From positions 1 to 28,129 of the IMG/VR virus record IMGVR_UViG_3300013132_002272: a DNA stretch of 28,129 bases, one strand, 5' to 3'. The position numbers were made by a program, and so were the translations under genes. The notes under the pieces are model-generated. The model saw only the letters and a program-made list of their open reading frames with translations. It had not been told where the DNA came from and made no database searches. Numbering within the stretch: the first letter of the stretch is position 1; every line of letters starts with the position of its first letter. Positions 4,778-13,786 of the stretch are shown in pieces. The DNA is from a virus.

Positions 4778-4969
4778 ATGGCAACGTCAAAGTCAACGAG
4801 TGGATCTTTTATGTCTCAATATGATAAAGAAGTAGAGAAAAGACTTCAAGCACTAGAAGAAAAAACACATACTCCTTGTGGTGGTGCAGGCGCTCCTCTT
4901 CCTGTAGATCTTGCCACTAAGATTGAAGAACTGTGGGGATGGTATCAATCTGTAAAATCAAGAGTTTGA
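4778..4969 (+). CDS. Small phage protein with short coiled coil
   Basis: Encodes 63 residues, starting MATSKSTSGSFMSQYDKEVE. The helix KEVEKRLQALEEK (about 17-29) looks like a coiled coil, followed by a Gly/Pro turn and IEELWGWYQSVKSRV. The frame is open upstream from a TTG at 4739, but the late box at 4747-4754 makes the ATG at 4778 the better start. Function unknown; last gene before the glycan cassette. Confidence 0.6.
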   Translation: MATSKSTSGSFMSQYDKEVEKRLQALEEKTHTPCGGAGAPLPVDLATKIEELWGWYQSVKSRV

Positions 4970-4972
4970 TTT

Positions 4973-4993
4973 CTTATTTTTTTACAAAATAAG
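4973..4993 (+). repeat. AT-rich inverted repeat at the left edge of the glycan cassette
   Basis: CTTATTTT (4973-4980) and AAAATAAG (4986-4993) form a perfect 8-bp stem with a 5-nt loop, 4 nt behind the preceding stop. It may be a weak bidirectional terminator. Its right arm is part of ACAAAATAAGT (4984-4994), which recurs at the right edge of the cassette (19836-19846). Confidence 0.45.
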
Positions 4994-5023
4994 TGGCGAG
5001 CATATTAATTTCTTGAGTATAAG

Positions 5024-5923
5024 ATGCAAAAAGTACATTGTATTGTAATGACGCGCAATGATGATCTAATCATTGAGCATTGGATCAAAAAACACATCAA
5101 CGTCTTTGATACTATCTCAGTTGTTGATGGATCTGATAGTGACTTTACAGAACAACTCTGTAAGCAATACAACATTCTCTATACCAAAGACCCAACCGAT
5201 AAGCCGTTTCACGAACAATATCTTCGTGAGGCGGCTTTTAATAATTTGAAACCACATATTCAAGTAGGTGAATGGGTTGGGTGTTTTATGGCAGACGAGT
5301 GGGTATATCATGACCCACGCAAGATTGTTGAAGGTGTTGAACCATGGGCAGATGTTATTTCATGGAATCAACTCAACGTTCTTCCTCATCCATCAGAGAA
5401 GGAAGAGTATTTCAATAGCATAAAAGAGGGAAGATATAATCCCACAAAAGTCTTCAAACATTACTGGTTCAGGGACAATACCAAGACCTGCTTTGAACCA
5501 AGAATGTTCAAGTACACTGGTAATGAATTTTGGACTCATCAGATTCCTAGCGAGAATCCAGTAGCAGGTAGGATTGAACCAGTATCTCATAATACTAAAT
5601 CATCTGTCATACCAACCTATTTTCACTACAAAGTATTTGATTTAGATCCTGCAAAGTATAAGAACGATGGTTTTGCACACTTTGAGAAGAGTAATCTAAA
5701 CACTGGTATTGGATACGGTAAAGGTCAAAGCACAAGAACGATTGAAACTATCGATGACCTTTTCTTTGATGGAGATAATATCTACTGCAATATGGGCACA
5801 GCAGATGATGGCACTGACTATGTTCATGGATATTGTGATAGAATTGGTGATGATGGTTTGATTCCAGAACAAACAAATTATAATCGTCTAGGGAACAGTA
5901 AGGATGTGAGACTAATTCTATGA
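5024..5923 (+). CDS. Glycosyltransferase family 2-like protein
   Basis: Encodes 299 residues. The start [19 protein letters not shown] (residues 3-21), then VVDGSDSD, is the N-terminus of GT-A transferases of the Glyco_tranf_2_4 type (LKNE-like). MADEW (89-93) stands where the DxD/DE metal site is expected. The remainder has features of the same group ([18 protein letters not shown]). It should move a sugar from a nucleotide donor onto a glycan in the cytoplasm. First gene of the 17-gene cassette; overlaps gmd by ATGA. Donor and acceptor unknown. Confidence 0.7.
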   Translation: MQKVHCIVMTRNDDLIIEHWIKKHINVFDTISVVDGSDSDFTEQLCKQYNILYTKDPTDKPFHEQYLREAAFNNLKPHIQVGEWVGCFMADEWVYHDPRKIVEGVEPWADVISWNQLNVLPHPSEKEEYFNSIKEGRYNPTKVFKHYWFRDNTKTCFEPRMFKYTGNEFWTHQIPSENPVAGRIEPVSHNTKSSVIPTYFHYKVFDLDPAKYKNDGFAHFEKSNLNTGIGYGKGQSTRTIETIDDLFFDGDNIYCNMGTADDGTDYVHGYCDRIGDDGLIPEQTNYNRLGNSKDVRLIL

Positions 5924-6990
5924 AGAGAGCATTGATTACAGGAGTAACCGGACAAGATGGATCTTATCTTGTCGAACTCCTCCTATCGAAAGGATATGAA
6001 GTTCATGGTATCAAGAGAAGGAGTTCTTCTTTCAATACTGATAGAGTCAATCATATCTTCAATACAAATAAAAACTTCACCATGCACTATGGTGATCTAA
6101 CAGATTCGACTAATCTCATCCGAATCATTCAAATGGTTCAACCTGATGAGATCTATAATCTTGGCGCACAGAGTCACGTAAAGGTTTCATTTGAGACTCC
6201 AGAGTACACTGCAAACAGTGATGCTCTGGGGACTCTTCGTATTCTTGAAGCAATTCGTATTCTTGGACTGACTGATAAGGTTCGTTTTTATCAAGCATCT
6301 ACATCTGAGATGTATGGTTTGGTGCAGGAGAATCCTCAGTCTGAGACCACACCTTTCTACCCTCGTTCACCATACGGTGTTGCTAAACTATATGCACATT
6401 GGATCACAAAGAACTATCGTGAATCTTATGGGATGTATGCCTGCTCTGGTATTCTTTTCAATCATGAATCACCTCGTCGTGGTGAGACCTTTGTAACCCG
6501 TAAGATTACCCGTGATCTTGCTCGTGTAAAACTTGGATTGCTCAAGACTCTAAAACTTGGCAATCTCGATGCTAAGCGTGATTGGGGACATGCAAAAGAT
6601 TATGTTCGTGCCATGTGGTTGATGCTTCAACAGGAACACCCAGATGATTATGTAATCTCAACAATGAAACAGATTACTGTTCGTGAGTTCTGTGAGAAGA
6701 CTGGTAAAATCCTTGGTATGAATATTGAGTGGCAAGGTGAAGGCATTAGTGAAGTTGGAATTGATACTATCACTGGCAATACAGTCATCACCATTAGTCC
6801 AAGATACTTCCGTGATGCTGAAGTGGAAACTTTGCTTGGAGACTCTACCAAGGCACGTAGGGAACTTGATTGGGAACCTGAAATCTCTATTGATGAAATG
6901 ATTCAGGAGATGGTTGATAAAGATATTGAATTTGCTCAGAGAGATGAACATCTTGCTGCAGGAGGATTCAGTAAGTATGCATACGAATGA
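5920..6990 (+). CDS. gmd: GDP-mannose 4,6-dehydratase
   Basis: Encodes 356 residues, the normal length. It converts GDP-D-mannose to GDP-4-keto-6-deoxy-D-mannose, the entry point to GDP-fucose, GDP-colitose and relatives. The NADP-binding motif [11 protein letters not shown] (7-17) and [10 protein letters not shown] are the Gmd signatures; the active site Thr128, Glu130 (STSEMYG), Tyr152 and Lys156 (SPYGVAK) is intact. The following Fcl/ColC-type gene starts inside its last codons (14-nt overlap), and ColD comes next, so the product can go down two branches. GDP-mannose itself must come from the host, since no manC or manB homologue is in the window. Confidence 0.95.
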   Translation: MKRALITGVTGQDGSYLVELLLSKGYEVHGIKRRSSSFNTDRVNHIFNTNKNFTMHYGDLTDSTNLIRIIQMVQPDEIYNLGAQSHVKVSFETPEYTANSDALGTLRILEAIRILGLTDKVRFYQASTSEMYGLVQENPQSETTPFYPRSPYGVAKLYAHWITKNYRESYGMYACSGILFNHESPRRGETFVTRKITRDLARVKLGLLKTLKLGNLDAKRDWGHAKDYVRAMWLMLQQEHPDDYVISTMKQITVREFCEKTGKILGMNIEWQGEGISEVGIDTITGNTVITISPRYFRDAEVETLLGDSTKARRELDWEPEISIDEMIQEMVDKDIEFAQRDEHLAAGGFSKYAYE

Positions 6991-7906
6991 TAAGATCTAT
7001 GTCGCAGGGCATAATGGATTAGTTGGTTCTGCAATTGTAAGAACTCTAAGAGAGCAAGGTTATAAAAATACAATTTGCAGATCTAGAAAAGAACTAGATC
7101 TTATTAATGAATCTGCTGTTGCAGATTTTTTTCGTAAAGAAAAACCAGATTATGTTTTTCTAGCAGCTGCTAGGTGTGGTGGTATCAAAGATAATATCAA
7201 CTATCCAGTTCAATTTCTTGAAGACAATCTAAAAATTCAGAACAATATCATTCACCACTCTCATGTAGCAAATGTCAAGAAACTAATGTTCTTGGGTTCT
7301 GCATGTATCTACCCTAAAGAATGTCAACAACCTATCAAAGAAGAGTATCTTCTTTCTGGTTACCTTGAACCAACCAATGAAGCGTATTCTTTGGCAAAGA
7401 TTGCTGGTATCAAACTATGCCAAGCATACCGTAAACAACATGGATGCAACTTTATTTCAGTTCAACCATCCAATGTTTATGGACCTAAGGATAATTACGA
7501 TCCAGAATCAAGTCATGTAATTGCAGGTCTTATTCATAGATTTCATGTTGCTAAAAATAAGAAGCAAAAAGAAGTAGTTTGTTGGGGATCTGGTTCTGCA
7601 CGAAGAGAGTTTATCTTTGTTGAAGATCTTGCCGATGCTCTTATTTTCTTGATGAAAAATTATGATGATGGAGATATTATCAACGTTGGTGTTGGACGTG
7701 ATATTTCTATTAAAGAACTTGTCGGACACATTGTAGATGTGGTAGAATATCATGGAGAAATATCTTGGGATCTTAGTAAACCAGAAGGTATGAAACAACG
7801 TCTATTAGATACAACTAAACTAAAAAATCTTGGATGGGAACCTAAAACATCTCTTGATGAGGGTCTCAGACTTGCATATGAATATTTTAAACTGGAGGTA
7901 AAATAA
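6977..7906 (+). CDS. fcl: GDP-L-fucose synthase / ColC-type 3,5-epimerase-4-reductase
   Basis: Encodes 309 residues. [11 protein letters not shown] (10-20) is the NADP site of this short-chain dehydrogenase, and the catalytic set of GDP-fucose synthase is present: Cys110 (GSACIYP), Tyr137 and Lys141 (YSLAK), His180 (SSHVIAG), plus the [12 protein letters not shown] signature. Fcl turns GDP-4-keto-6-deoxymannose into GDP-L-fucose. ColC, its close relative, does the same epimerisation/reduction on the 3-deoxy product of ColD to give GDP-L-colitose. Because colD follows directly (TAATG overlap), the true substrate could be either. The start at 6977 is preferred over upstream in-frame starts inside gmd. 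Confidence 0.9.
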   Translation: MHTNDKIYVAGHNGLVGSAIVRTLREQGYKNTICRSRKELDLINESAVADFFRKEKPDYVFLAAARCGGIKDNINYPVQFLEDNLKIQNNIIHHSHVANVKKLMFLGSACIYPKECQQPIKEEYLLSGYLEPTNEAYSLAKIAGIKLCQAYRKQHGCNFISVQPSNVYGPKDNYDPESSHVIAGLIHRFHVAKNKKQKEVVCWGSGSARREFIFVEDLADALIFLMKNYDDGDIINVGVGRDISIKELVGHIVDVVEYHGEISWDLSKPEGMKQRLLDTTKLKNLGWEPKTSLDEGLRLAYEYFKLEVK

Positions 7907-9072
7907 TGTATTGGCCTTTGATGGAAGACACAATCACTCTAAGTGATCGTCTGAAGATGGCATATTTTCTGCTTACTAGCAGTAGACTTACCAATGGTCC
8001 AAAGGTTTGTGAGTTTGAATCTGCCTGGTCTGAATGGTTAGGAGTCAAATATTCTTTGTATGTTTCTAGCGGAAGCACTGCAAACTCTCTGCTAATCGCT
8101 GCAGTAAAAGAACATTATGGTTTGAATGATGGTGACAAGGTTCTTGTACCAGCGACTACCTGGATGACAAATGTTGCACCTGTCATTCAAGCAGGATTGC
8201 AACCAATCTTTTGTGATATCAATCTTGGAAATTTTTCTTTTGATGAAGATGAATTGAAGTATGTTGCAACTCAACATCCTGATATCAAAGTTGTGTTTAT
8301 TACACACCTTATTGGTCTCTCATCGAATGTTGAAAAGATTCGTGAAATTTTTCCTAATGCTTTGATCTTGGAAGATGTATGCGAATCTCATGGTGTCTGC
8401 GGACCTGATGGTGAAAAGAGAGGTACAAAGTCTACTGGTTCGACTTTTAGTTTCTACTTTGGGCACCATATGACTACTATTGAAGGCGGTGTTGTCTGTA
8501 CAAATAACACAGAACTTTATGAACTGATGCGCCTAAAGCGTAGTCATGGTATGGCAAGAGAAGCATCTCCATACATGTTCAAAAAGTATGCAGATAAAAA
8601 TCCAGACATTGATAAAATGTTCTTGTTTATGACTGATGGATATAATTTCCGCAATCATGAAGTCTGTGCTGTGCTTGGTTTATCTCAACTAAAAAGACTT
8701 GATACGAATATTGAAATTCGTCGTAGAAACTACAAAAGATTTCACCGTGGTTTAGTGCATACCTCTGGATATAGAGTTCCACAGTATCAACCAGGAAACA
8801 GTAGTTTTTCTTTTCCAATCATCTCATACAATGAGAATACCATCAAAATTCTGAAAGATACTCTTACTGAAAATGAAATTGAGTATCGACCAATCATTAG
8901 CGGTAACCTTCTTCGTCATCCCGCATTTCAAAAATACAAACTGTGTTCTCAAAGAGAGAATCCGAATGTAGAAATTCTTCATAAGAATGGATTGTACGTT
9001 GGAAATAGTCAGTTTGTCACTGAAAAGAAAGTAGATAGACTTCTTCAAATTCTAGATCAAGTTTCATCATGA
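7906..9072 (+). CDS. colD: GDP-4-keto-6-deoxy-D-mannose 3-dehydratase (ColD type, PLP)
   Basis: Encodes 388 residues of the DegT/DnrJ/EryC1 aminotransferase fold. In ordinary members the PLP is held by a Lys in a motif like SxxxxKxxxxGEGG. Here the segment reads STFSFYFGHHMTTIEGG (179-195) and the position is His188. A His at this place defines the 3-dehydratases (ColD, and RfbH/E1 in the CDP series), which remove the C3 hydroxyl instead of transaminating; E. coli ColD is also recalled as about 388 residues with an active-site His188. PLP-binding SSGSTAN (54-60) and LEDVCESHG (155-163) are present. With Gmd and the Fcl/ColC-type enzyme it completes a route to a GDP-3,6-dideoxyhexose. A good ribosome site (GGAGG) precedes the start. 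Confidence 0.88.
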   Translation: MYWPLMEDTITLSDRLKMAYFLLTSSRLTNGPKVCEFESAWSEWLGVKYSLYVSSGSTANSLLIAAVKEHYGLNDGDKVLVPATTWMTNVAPVIQAGLQPIFCDINLGNFSFDEDELKYVATQHPDIKVVFITHLIGLSSNVEKIREIFPNALILEDVCESHGVCGPDGEKRGTKSTGSTFSFYFGHHMTTIEGGVVCTNNTELYELMRLKRSHGMAREASPYMFKKYADKNPDIDKMFLFMTDGYNFRNHEVCAVLGLSQLKRLDTNIEIRRRNYKRFHRGLVHTSGYRVPQYQPGNSSFSFPIISYNENTIKILKDTLTENEIEYRPIISGNLLRHPAFQKYKLCSQRENPNVEILHKNGLYVGNSQFVTEKKVDRLLQILDQVSS

Positions 9073-9482
9073 AAAAAGTACCAACAGTTTATCTTGCCGG
9101 ACCAATAGAAGGTTGTACCGAAGATGAAATTACTCTTTGGAGAAATGAAGCATCGGATCTTTTATCTGATGGAATTAGATCAATATCTCCTACGCGGATG
9201 GAGTTAGTAAATCCATCTGCAGTTATCACACAAAATTACATGGATATCAAAACATGTGATGTTGTTCTCGCATACCTTCCTAAGTGTATTAGTGATCGTA
9301 GATGTTCCTATGGCACTATATGTGAATTAGCATGGGCATATGCTGATCAAGCACCTGTTGTGATCGTTTCTGACGATCCATATATCCATGAGCATCCCGT
9401 TTTGAAAATGATCGGAGTTCACTTTGATTATCTTGAGGATGCTGTCACGTATATAAATCAATTACTTGGTGATTATGTTTGA
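9069..9482 (+). CDS. Nucleoside 2-deoxyribosyltransferase-like protein
   Basis: Encodes 137 residues. YLAGPIEG (8-15), a conserved W24R, DVVLAYL (64-70) and GTICELAWA (82-90) are the motifs of the nucleoside 2-deoxyribosyltransferase superfamily, with Glu86 as the expected nucleophile. These enzymes swap bases between deoxynucleosides or cleave nucleoside monophosphates. Its place between colD (ATGA overlap) and a fucosyltransferase (8-nt overlap) is odd for nucleotide salvage; it could instead recycle the GMP/GDP moiety released by glycosyltransferases, or act on an unknown sugar nucleotide. Function in this context is inference. Confidence 0.75.
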   Translation: MKKVPTVYLAGPIEGCTEDEITLWRNEASDLLSDGIRSISPTRMELVNPSAVITQNYMDIKTCDVVLAYLPKCISDRRCSYGTICELAWAYADQAPVVIVSDDPYIHEHPVLKMIGVHFDYLEDAVTYINQLLGDYV

Positions 9483-10242
9483 TGTAAAAACTACTGGCAC
9501 TCTATCTTCAGAGGGTCAATATAAAAAAAAGGTTCATATTGCTTACGATCAGATTGCTTTTGATTCTGACTGTGATGTAAATGTACTGGTTCAAATTGAA
9601 CCACCATCAATTCTTGATATTGCAAATCAAATTAGAAGTAACGCCGATAAGTTTGACTTAATTCTTACGTGGCGAGATGATCTTTTGGATCTTCTCAATG
9701 CTCAAAAGTTTTTATTTGGCACCTGTTGGATTGATTTTGATTCCTTTGAACTAAAAAAGAAAAACGTTATTTCCTTTATTACTAGTGATAAAGGATGGGC
9801 ACCAGGTCATCAACTTCGACAGCAAATTTGGGAAGGACTTGAAGATGCTGAAGATCTGAATGGCATGACAATCACCAAACACAAATCACCACCGCGAGTA
9901 CCGAATAAGAACTTCCTCTTTGAGTCCGCTAAATATCATATAGTTGTAGAGAACGAACAACGAAACAATTGGATAACAGAAAAACTTATTGATTGTTTCG
10001 CTTCTAGAACTATTCCAATTTACTGGGGTGCTCCAAACATCGGGGAATATTTCAACACCGATGGTATGATCATTTTCAATACGATTGAAGAACTTAAAGA
10101 TATACTTGATAATATAACTCAGAAGTTTTACTTTGATCATACAGAAATTATTACTGAAAACTATGAAAGGTCCAAGCAATACTGGGACTTTCATGCTAGA
10201 ATTAGAACAACCATTGAAGATTTTATAGAAAACAATGACTAA
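9475..10242 (+). CDS. Glycosyltransferase family 10 (alpha-1,3/4-fucosyltransferase type)
   Basis: Encodes 255 residues, a short bacterial-size GT10. The donor-binding hallmark of the family is clear from residue 147 to 189: FLFESAKYHIVVEN, then WITEKLIDCF and TIPIYWGAPNI. GT10 enzymes use GDP-L-fucose; enzymes of this type may accept related GDP-L-sugars, so GDP-colitose or GDP-L-galactose made by the neighbouring genes are plausible donors. The ATG at 9475 is chosen over the TTG/GTG just upstream. Overlaps both neighbours by 8 nt. Confidence 0.82.
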   Translation: MFDVKTTGTLSSEGQYKKKVHIAYDQIAFDSDCDVNVLVQIEPPSILDIANQIRSNADKFDLILTWRDDLLDLLNAQKFLFGTCWIDFDSFELKKKNVISFITSDKGWAPGHQLRQQIWEGLEDAEDLNGMTITKHKSPPRVPNKNFLFESAKYHIVVENEQRNNWITEKLIDCFASRTIPIYWGAPNIGEYFNTDGMIIFNTIEELKDILDNITQKFYFDHTEIITENYERSKQYWDFHARIRTTIEDFIENND

Positions 10243-11299
10243 AACTGCACTTGTCCTTGGCGCTGGTGGTTTCATCGGTAGTCATATGGTCCGCCGACTA
10301 AAATCAGAAGGATATTGGGTACGTGGTGTTGATATCAAACGTCCTGAGTATTCTGAAACTGCTGCTGATGAATTTGTTCTTGGTGATCTTACAGATCAAA
10401 AGTTTGCCGAGAGAGTAATTCGTTTTTCTGGACAGCAAGGTAACTTTTATCACCAGGTTCCCGAATCAATGCAGGAACCTTTTGATGAAATTTATCAGTA
10501 TGCTGCTGACATGGGTGGCGCTGGATATATTTTCAGTGGTGATAATGATGCAGAGGTCATGTACAACTCTGCTATGATCAACCTCAATATTCTACGAGCA
10601 CAACTTAAGTTTGCTAAGAAGAAAGAACTGTGTAATCCACCTCGCACAGAAAACTATAGAAAAACCAAGATCTTCTACTCATCTTCTGCTTGCATGTATC
10701 CTGAGTATGCACAGATGGATGTAGAGAACCCTGGATTGAAAGAATCTGATGCTTATCCTGCGGGACCTGACTCTGAATATGGGTGGGAAAAACTGTTCTC
10801 TGAGCGTCTGTATCTAACCTACAATCGCAACCATAACATCCCTGTTCGCATCGCCCGCTTCCATAACATCTATGGTCCTGACAGCACCTGGGAAGGCGGT
10901 AAAGAGAAGTCTCCTGCTGCCATGTGCCGCAAGGTTGCCTATGCAGATGATGGTGGCACTATTGAAGTCTGGGGTGATGGAGAACAGACTCGTTCATTCC
11001 TTTATATCGATGAGTGTATTGAAGCAACTCGCCGCCTGATGGAATCAGATTTCCTTGGTCCTGTAAACATTGGTTCCGAGGAGATGGTGAGCATCAACCG
11101 TCTCGTTGAAACTGTTGCCAAGGTAGCAGGTAAAACTATCAACATCGAACATATTGATGGACCTCTTGGTGTGCGTGGTCGTAACTCTAACAATGATCTC
11201 ATCCGTGAGAAACTTCAGTGGGATTACAGCATGACTCTTGAAGAAGGTATTGCTAAAACTTACGCATGGATCTCTGAACAAATTGCTGCTAAACAATGA
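10235..11299 (+). CDS. GDP-mannose 3,5-epimerase (GME type)
   Basis: Encodes 354 residues, close to plant GME. It should convert GDP-D-mannose to GDP-L-galactose (and some GDP-L-gulose). Signatures: GAGGFIGSHM (9-18), ADMGGAGYI (91-99), SSACMYPE (150-157) with catalytic Cys153, Tyr182/Lys186 (YGWEKL), FHNIYGP (209-215), EGGKEKSPA with Lys225, and the C-terminal GVRGRNSNNDLI. The similarity to the vitamin C pathway enzyme of plants is striking. As it acts on GDP-mannose directly, it competes with Gmd for the same pool and supplies a second GDP-L-sugar to the transferases alongside. Confidence 0.9.
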   Translation: MTKTALVLGAGGFIGSHMVRRLKSEGYWVRGVDIKRPEYSETAADEFVLGDLTDQKFAERVIRFSGQQGNFYHQVPESMQEPFDEIYQYAADMGGAGYIFSGDNDAEVMYNSAMINLNILRAQLKFAKKKELCNPPRTENYRKTKIFYSSSACMYPEYAQMDVENPGLKESDAYPAGPDSEYGWEKLFSERLYLTYNRNHNIPVRIARFHNIYGPDSTWEGGKEKSPAAMCRKVAYADDGGTIEVWGDGEQTRSFLYIDECIEATRRLMESDFLGPVNIGSEEMVSINRLVETVAKVAGKTINIEHIDGPLGVRGRNSNNDLIREKLQWDYSMTLEEGIAKTYAWISEQIAAKQ

Positions 11300-12159
11300 A
11301 GACCGTAACTATTCTTGGGTCGAGTGGGCAGATTGGTGCCTACTTGACCACATATCTTCGTGACAAAGGTTACAAAGTATATGAATTTGATGTTGTTAGA
11401 TCGCCACTTGAAGATCTAACTTACTTTCCAAACAGTCTTTTAGAAGCAAAGATTCGTGATAGTGACTTTGTTTTCTTCCTTGCATTTGATGTTGGCGGAT
11501 CCAGATATCTTGCTAAGTATCAACACACGTTTGATTTCATCAACAACAATACTAGGTTGATGGCACAAACTTTTGCTCTTCTTGAAAAGTATAAGAAGCA
11601 ATTTGTGTTTGCATCATCGCAAATGAGTAATATGAGTTACTCTCCGTATGGTGTTCTGAAGCGTGTTGGTGAACTGTATACTAAGTCTCTGAAAGGACTA
11701 ACCGTAAAGTTCTGGAATGTGTATGGCATTGAACATGATGAAGAGAAGTCCCATGTGATTACTGACTTCATCCGCAAAGGATTTGAAGTTGAGAATGGTG
11801 GCACAGTCAACATGCTGACTGATGGTACTGAAGAACGTCAGTTCCTCTACGCTGAAGATTGTTGTGAAGCACTGGAAACTGTGATGAATTGCTTTACAGA
11901 TTTCAAGGTTGATGATCCACTTCACATCACATCGTTTAGAACTACAACGATCAAAGAGATTGCTGGCATTATCACTGGTCTTTTTAATATCGACGGCAAA
12001 CAAATTATCTTCAAAGCTGCTGAAGCAAAAGATACCGTACAGCAAAATAAAAAGAACGAAGCAGATACTTATATCACTGGATGGTGGCTTCCCCAAACTA
12101 GCATTCAAGATGGTATAATGAAAGTATTCAAAGACATGAAAAGGGAGTACACCAAATGA
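11296..12159 (+). CDS. NAD-dependent epimerase/dehydratase, specificity unknown
   Basis: Encodes 287 residues of the extended short-chain dehydrogenase family. GSSGQIG (8-14) is the dinucleotide loop; Ser107/Ser108 (FASSQ) and Tyr118/Lys122 (SPYGVLK) form the active site, and FWNVYG and ERQFLYAEDC are typical of sugar-nucleotide epimerases. It follows the GME-type gene with an ATGA overlap and precedes a GT11 gene (ATGA), so a GDP- or UDP-hexose substrate is likely, but nothing visible fixes which. Confidence 0.75.
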   Translation: MKTVTILGSSGQIGAYLTTYLRDKGYKVYEFDVVRSPLEDLTYFPNSLLEAKIRDSDFVFFLAFDVGGSRYLAKYQHTFDFINNNTRLMAQTFALLEKYKKQFVFASSQMSNMSYSPYGVLKRVGELYTKSLKGLTVKFWNVYGIEHDEEKSHVITDFIRKGFEVENGGTVNMLTDGTEERQFLYAEDCCEALETVMNCFTDFKVDDPLHITSFRTTTIKEIAGIITGLFNIDGKQIIFKAAEAKDTVQQNKKNEADTYITGWWLPQTSIQDGIMKVFKDMKREYTK

Positions 12160-13016
12160 GCATTGGATATAATGGTCTTGGGAACAACGGTCGCCTAGGA
12201 AATCAAATGTTTCAGTATGCTGCTCTTCGCGGCATTGCTGCTCATCGTGGATTTGATTTTATGTTTCCTCCTCCGTATGACAGTGTTGATAACTATGGTC
12301 TTCATGATTGTTTCAAACTGACAAACGTGAGTGATAGGAATATTGGATTTCATCCTTCTCAGCAATATGTTCAAGAGGGTCAGTTTCATTTCAATCAAGA
12401 CATTTATGATGGATGTCCTGATAACGTGAATCTGTATGGTTTCTATCAAACCATGAAGTATTTTGAAGAGATTGAGAATGATATTCGTCAAGATTTTGAA
12501 TTCAAGAAAGGAATTCTTGAACCATGTCAAGAGATGATGGAGTCATTTGATACTCGTCCTATCATGCTCCACGTTCGTCGTGGCGATCCTAATCTTGCTG
12601 ACAAACGTGGATTCAAGTGGGCATATGTAAACCTGCAAGATCAGCATCCTGTTCAGACTCTGGAATATTATGAAGAGGCACTCAAGCAGTTTCCTGAGGA
12701 TGTACCTGTGATTGTGTTCTCAGACTCGATTGAGTGGTGTAAGGAACAAGAGTTCTTTGCTGCTGATCGTTTCAACTTCTCTGAGTCCACTGACAAGCAT
12801 GAGGATGGTGCTCTGGTTCCTTTTGTGGACCTGTGCCTGATGATTCTGTGTGATGGTGGTATCACTGCTAATAGTTCTCTTTCATGGTGGGGAGCATTCC
12901 TGCAGAAAGATCGCACTCGTACTCTGGTATCTCCTGTCAAATGGTTCGGTCCTGCTTATGATTGTCATGATACCAAGGACCTAATCCCTGAAAATCGTAA
13001 TTGGATTCGTCTATGA
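12156..13016 (+). CDS. Glycosyltransferase family 11 (alpha-1,2-fucosyltransferase type)
   Basis: Encodes 286 residues, normal for bacterial GT11. GRLGNQMFQYAAL (12-24) is the N-terminal motif, HVRRGD (139-144) the donor-binding motif shared with other fucosyltransferases, and ITANSSLSWWGAFL followed by WFGP the C-terminal signature. GT11 enzymes add L-fucose, and in some O-antigen clusters colitose, to glycans. It sits among genes that make GDP-L-sugars. Overlaps both neighbours by ATGA. Confidence 0.9.
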   Translation: MSIGYNGLGNNGRLGNQMFQYAALRGIAAHRGFDFMFPPPYDSVDNYGLHDCFKLTNVSDRNIGFHPSQQYVQEGQFHFNQDIYDGCPDNVNLYGFYQTMKYFEEIENDIRQDFEFKKGILEPCQEMMESFDTRPIMLHVRRGDPNLADKRGFKWAYVNLQDQHPVQTLEYYEEALKQFPEDVPVIVFSDSIEWCKEQEFFAADRFNFSESTDKHEDGALVPFVDLCLMILCDGGITANSSLSWWGAFLQKDRTRTLVSPVKWFGPAYDCHDTKDLIPENRNWIRL

Positions 13017-13786
13017 AAGTATTAATTATTGGATATGGATTCGTTGGATCTGCAGTAGGTTCTATCTTTTCAGAAGAGGAACAAGTCATTATTGATCCAA
13101 AAATTAATGATGACAAAATTTCAAATCATAAATTAGAAAAGTTTGATGCAGTTTTTGTTTCTGTAGATACTCCAAAGGCAGAAGGATTCAAACTACTGGA
13201 TTCAGTTTTGAACGAATTGAATGATAATATGATTCCAGGAACTCCAGTTTGTTGCAAATCAACTGCCACCCCTCAATTTTATTACGATGTGTGCGAGAAA
13301 TATCAGAACATTGAAATTTTGCATAGTCCTGAATACCTGAACAAATCTAATCCAATTAAGATGTTTCAGGAGCAGAAGTTCTTCATAATTGGCGGAAATA
13401 ATGCTGCTGCTAATACAGTCGCAGAAATTTTTAGATCAAGACTAAAGCATGTTCAAGACATTCGTATTACAGATATTAGAACTGCTGCCATGGTAAAATA
13501 TGGAGAAAATGCTTTTCTTGCTTTGAGAGTTACTTTCTTCAATGAAATGTATCTTGCACATAAGAATCAAGGATGCGAATCTGCCTATTCAGAATTTGCA
13601 GAGATGCTTGGTCTTGATGAAAGAATCGGACAATCACATTCCAGAGTTCCTGGTGACGATGGAAAGTTTGGATGGAGTAGTCACTGTTTAGATAAAGATA
13701 ACTATGAGTTGGAAAAGTTTAGTCAAAGTCCCTTGATTAAATTCATGAGGGAACTAAATGAAATTCATCGTTCTAGAGAAAAATGA
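13013..13786 (+). CDS. Short nucleotide-sugar 6-dehydrogenase (UDP-glucose/GDP-mannose dehydrogenase family)
   Basis: Encodes 257 residues. GYGFVGSAVG (7-16) is the NAD site; VSVDTP (49-54), KSTATP (82-87), HSPEYLNKSN (104-113), VKYGENAFLA (161-170, with Lys162 and Asn166) and FGWSSHCLDKDN (219-230) follow the order of UDP-glucose/GDP-mannose dehydrogenases, with Cys225 as the catalytic thiol. Full enzymes have about 400 residues or more; the C-terminal sugar-nucleotide-binding domain is absent. It may pair with itself differently, oxidise another substrate, or be a degraded copy, although the frame is clean. If active it yields a uronic acid. ATGA overlap with GT11. Confidence 0.75.
   Translation: MKVLIIGYGFVGSAVGSIFSEEEQVIIDPKINDDKISNHKLEKFDAVFVSVDTPKAEGFKLLDSVLNELNDNMIPGTPVCCKSTATPQFYYDVCEKYQNIEILHSPEYLNKSNPIKMFQEQKFFIIGGNNAAANTVAEIFRSRLKHVQDIRITDIRTAAMVKYGENAFLALRVTFFNEMYLAHKNQGCESAYSEFAEMLGLDERIGQSHSRVPGDDGKFGWSSHCLDKDNYELEKFSQSPLIKFMRELNEIHRSREK

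Noticed and set aside
9886-10275. 129-codon minus-strand frame opposite the GT10 gene
   Set aside because: Antisense to strong GT10 motifs; composition typical of a shadow frame.
11698-12108. 136-codon minus-strand frame opposite the epimerase
   Set aside because: Shadow frame without a start context; the + strand gene has intact motifs.
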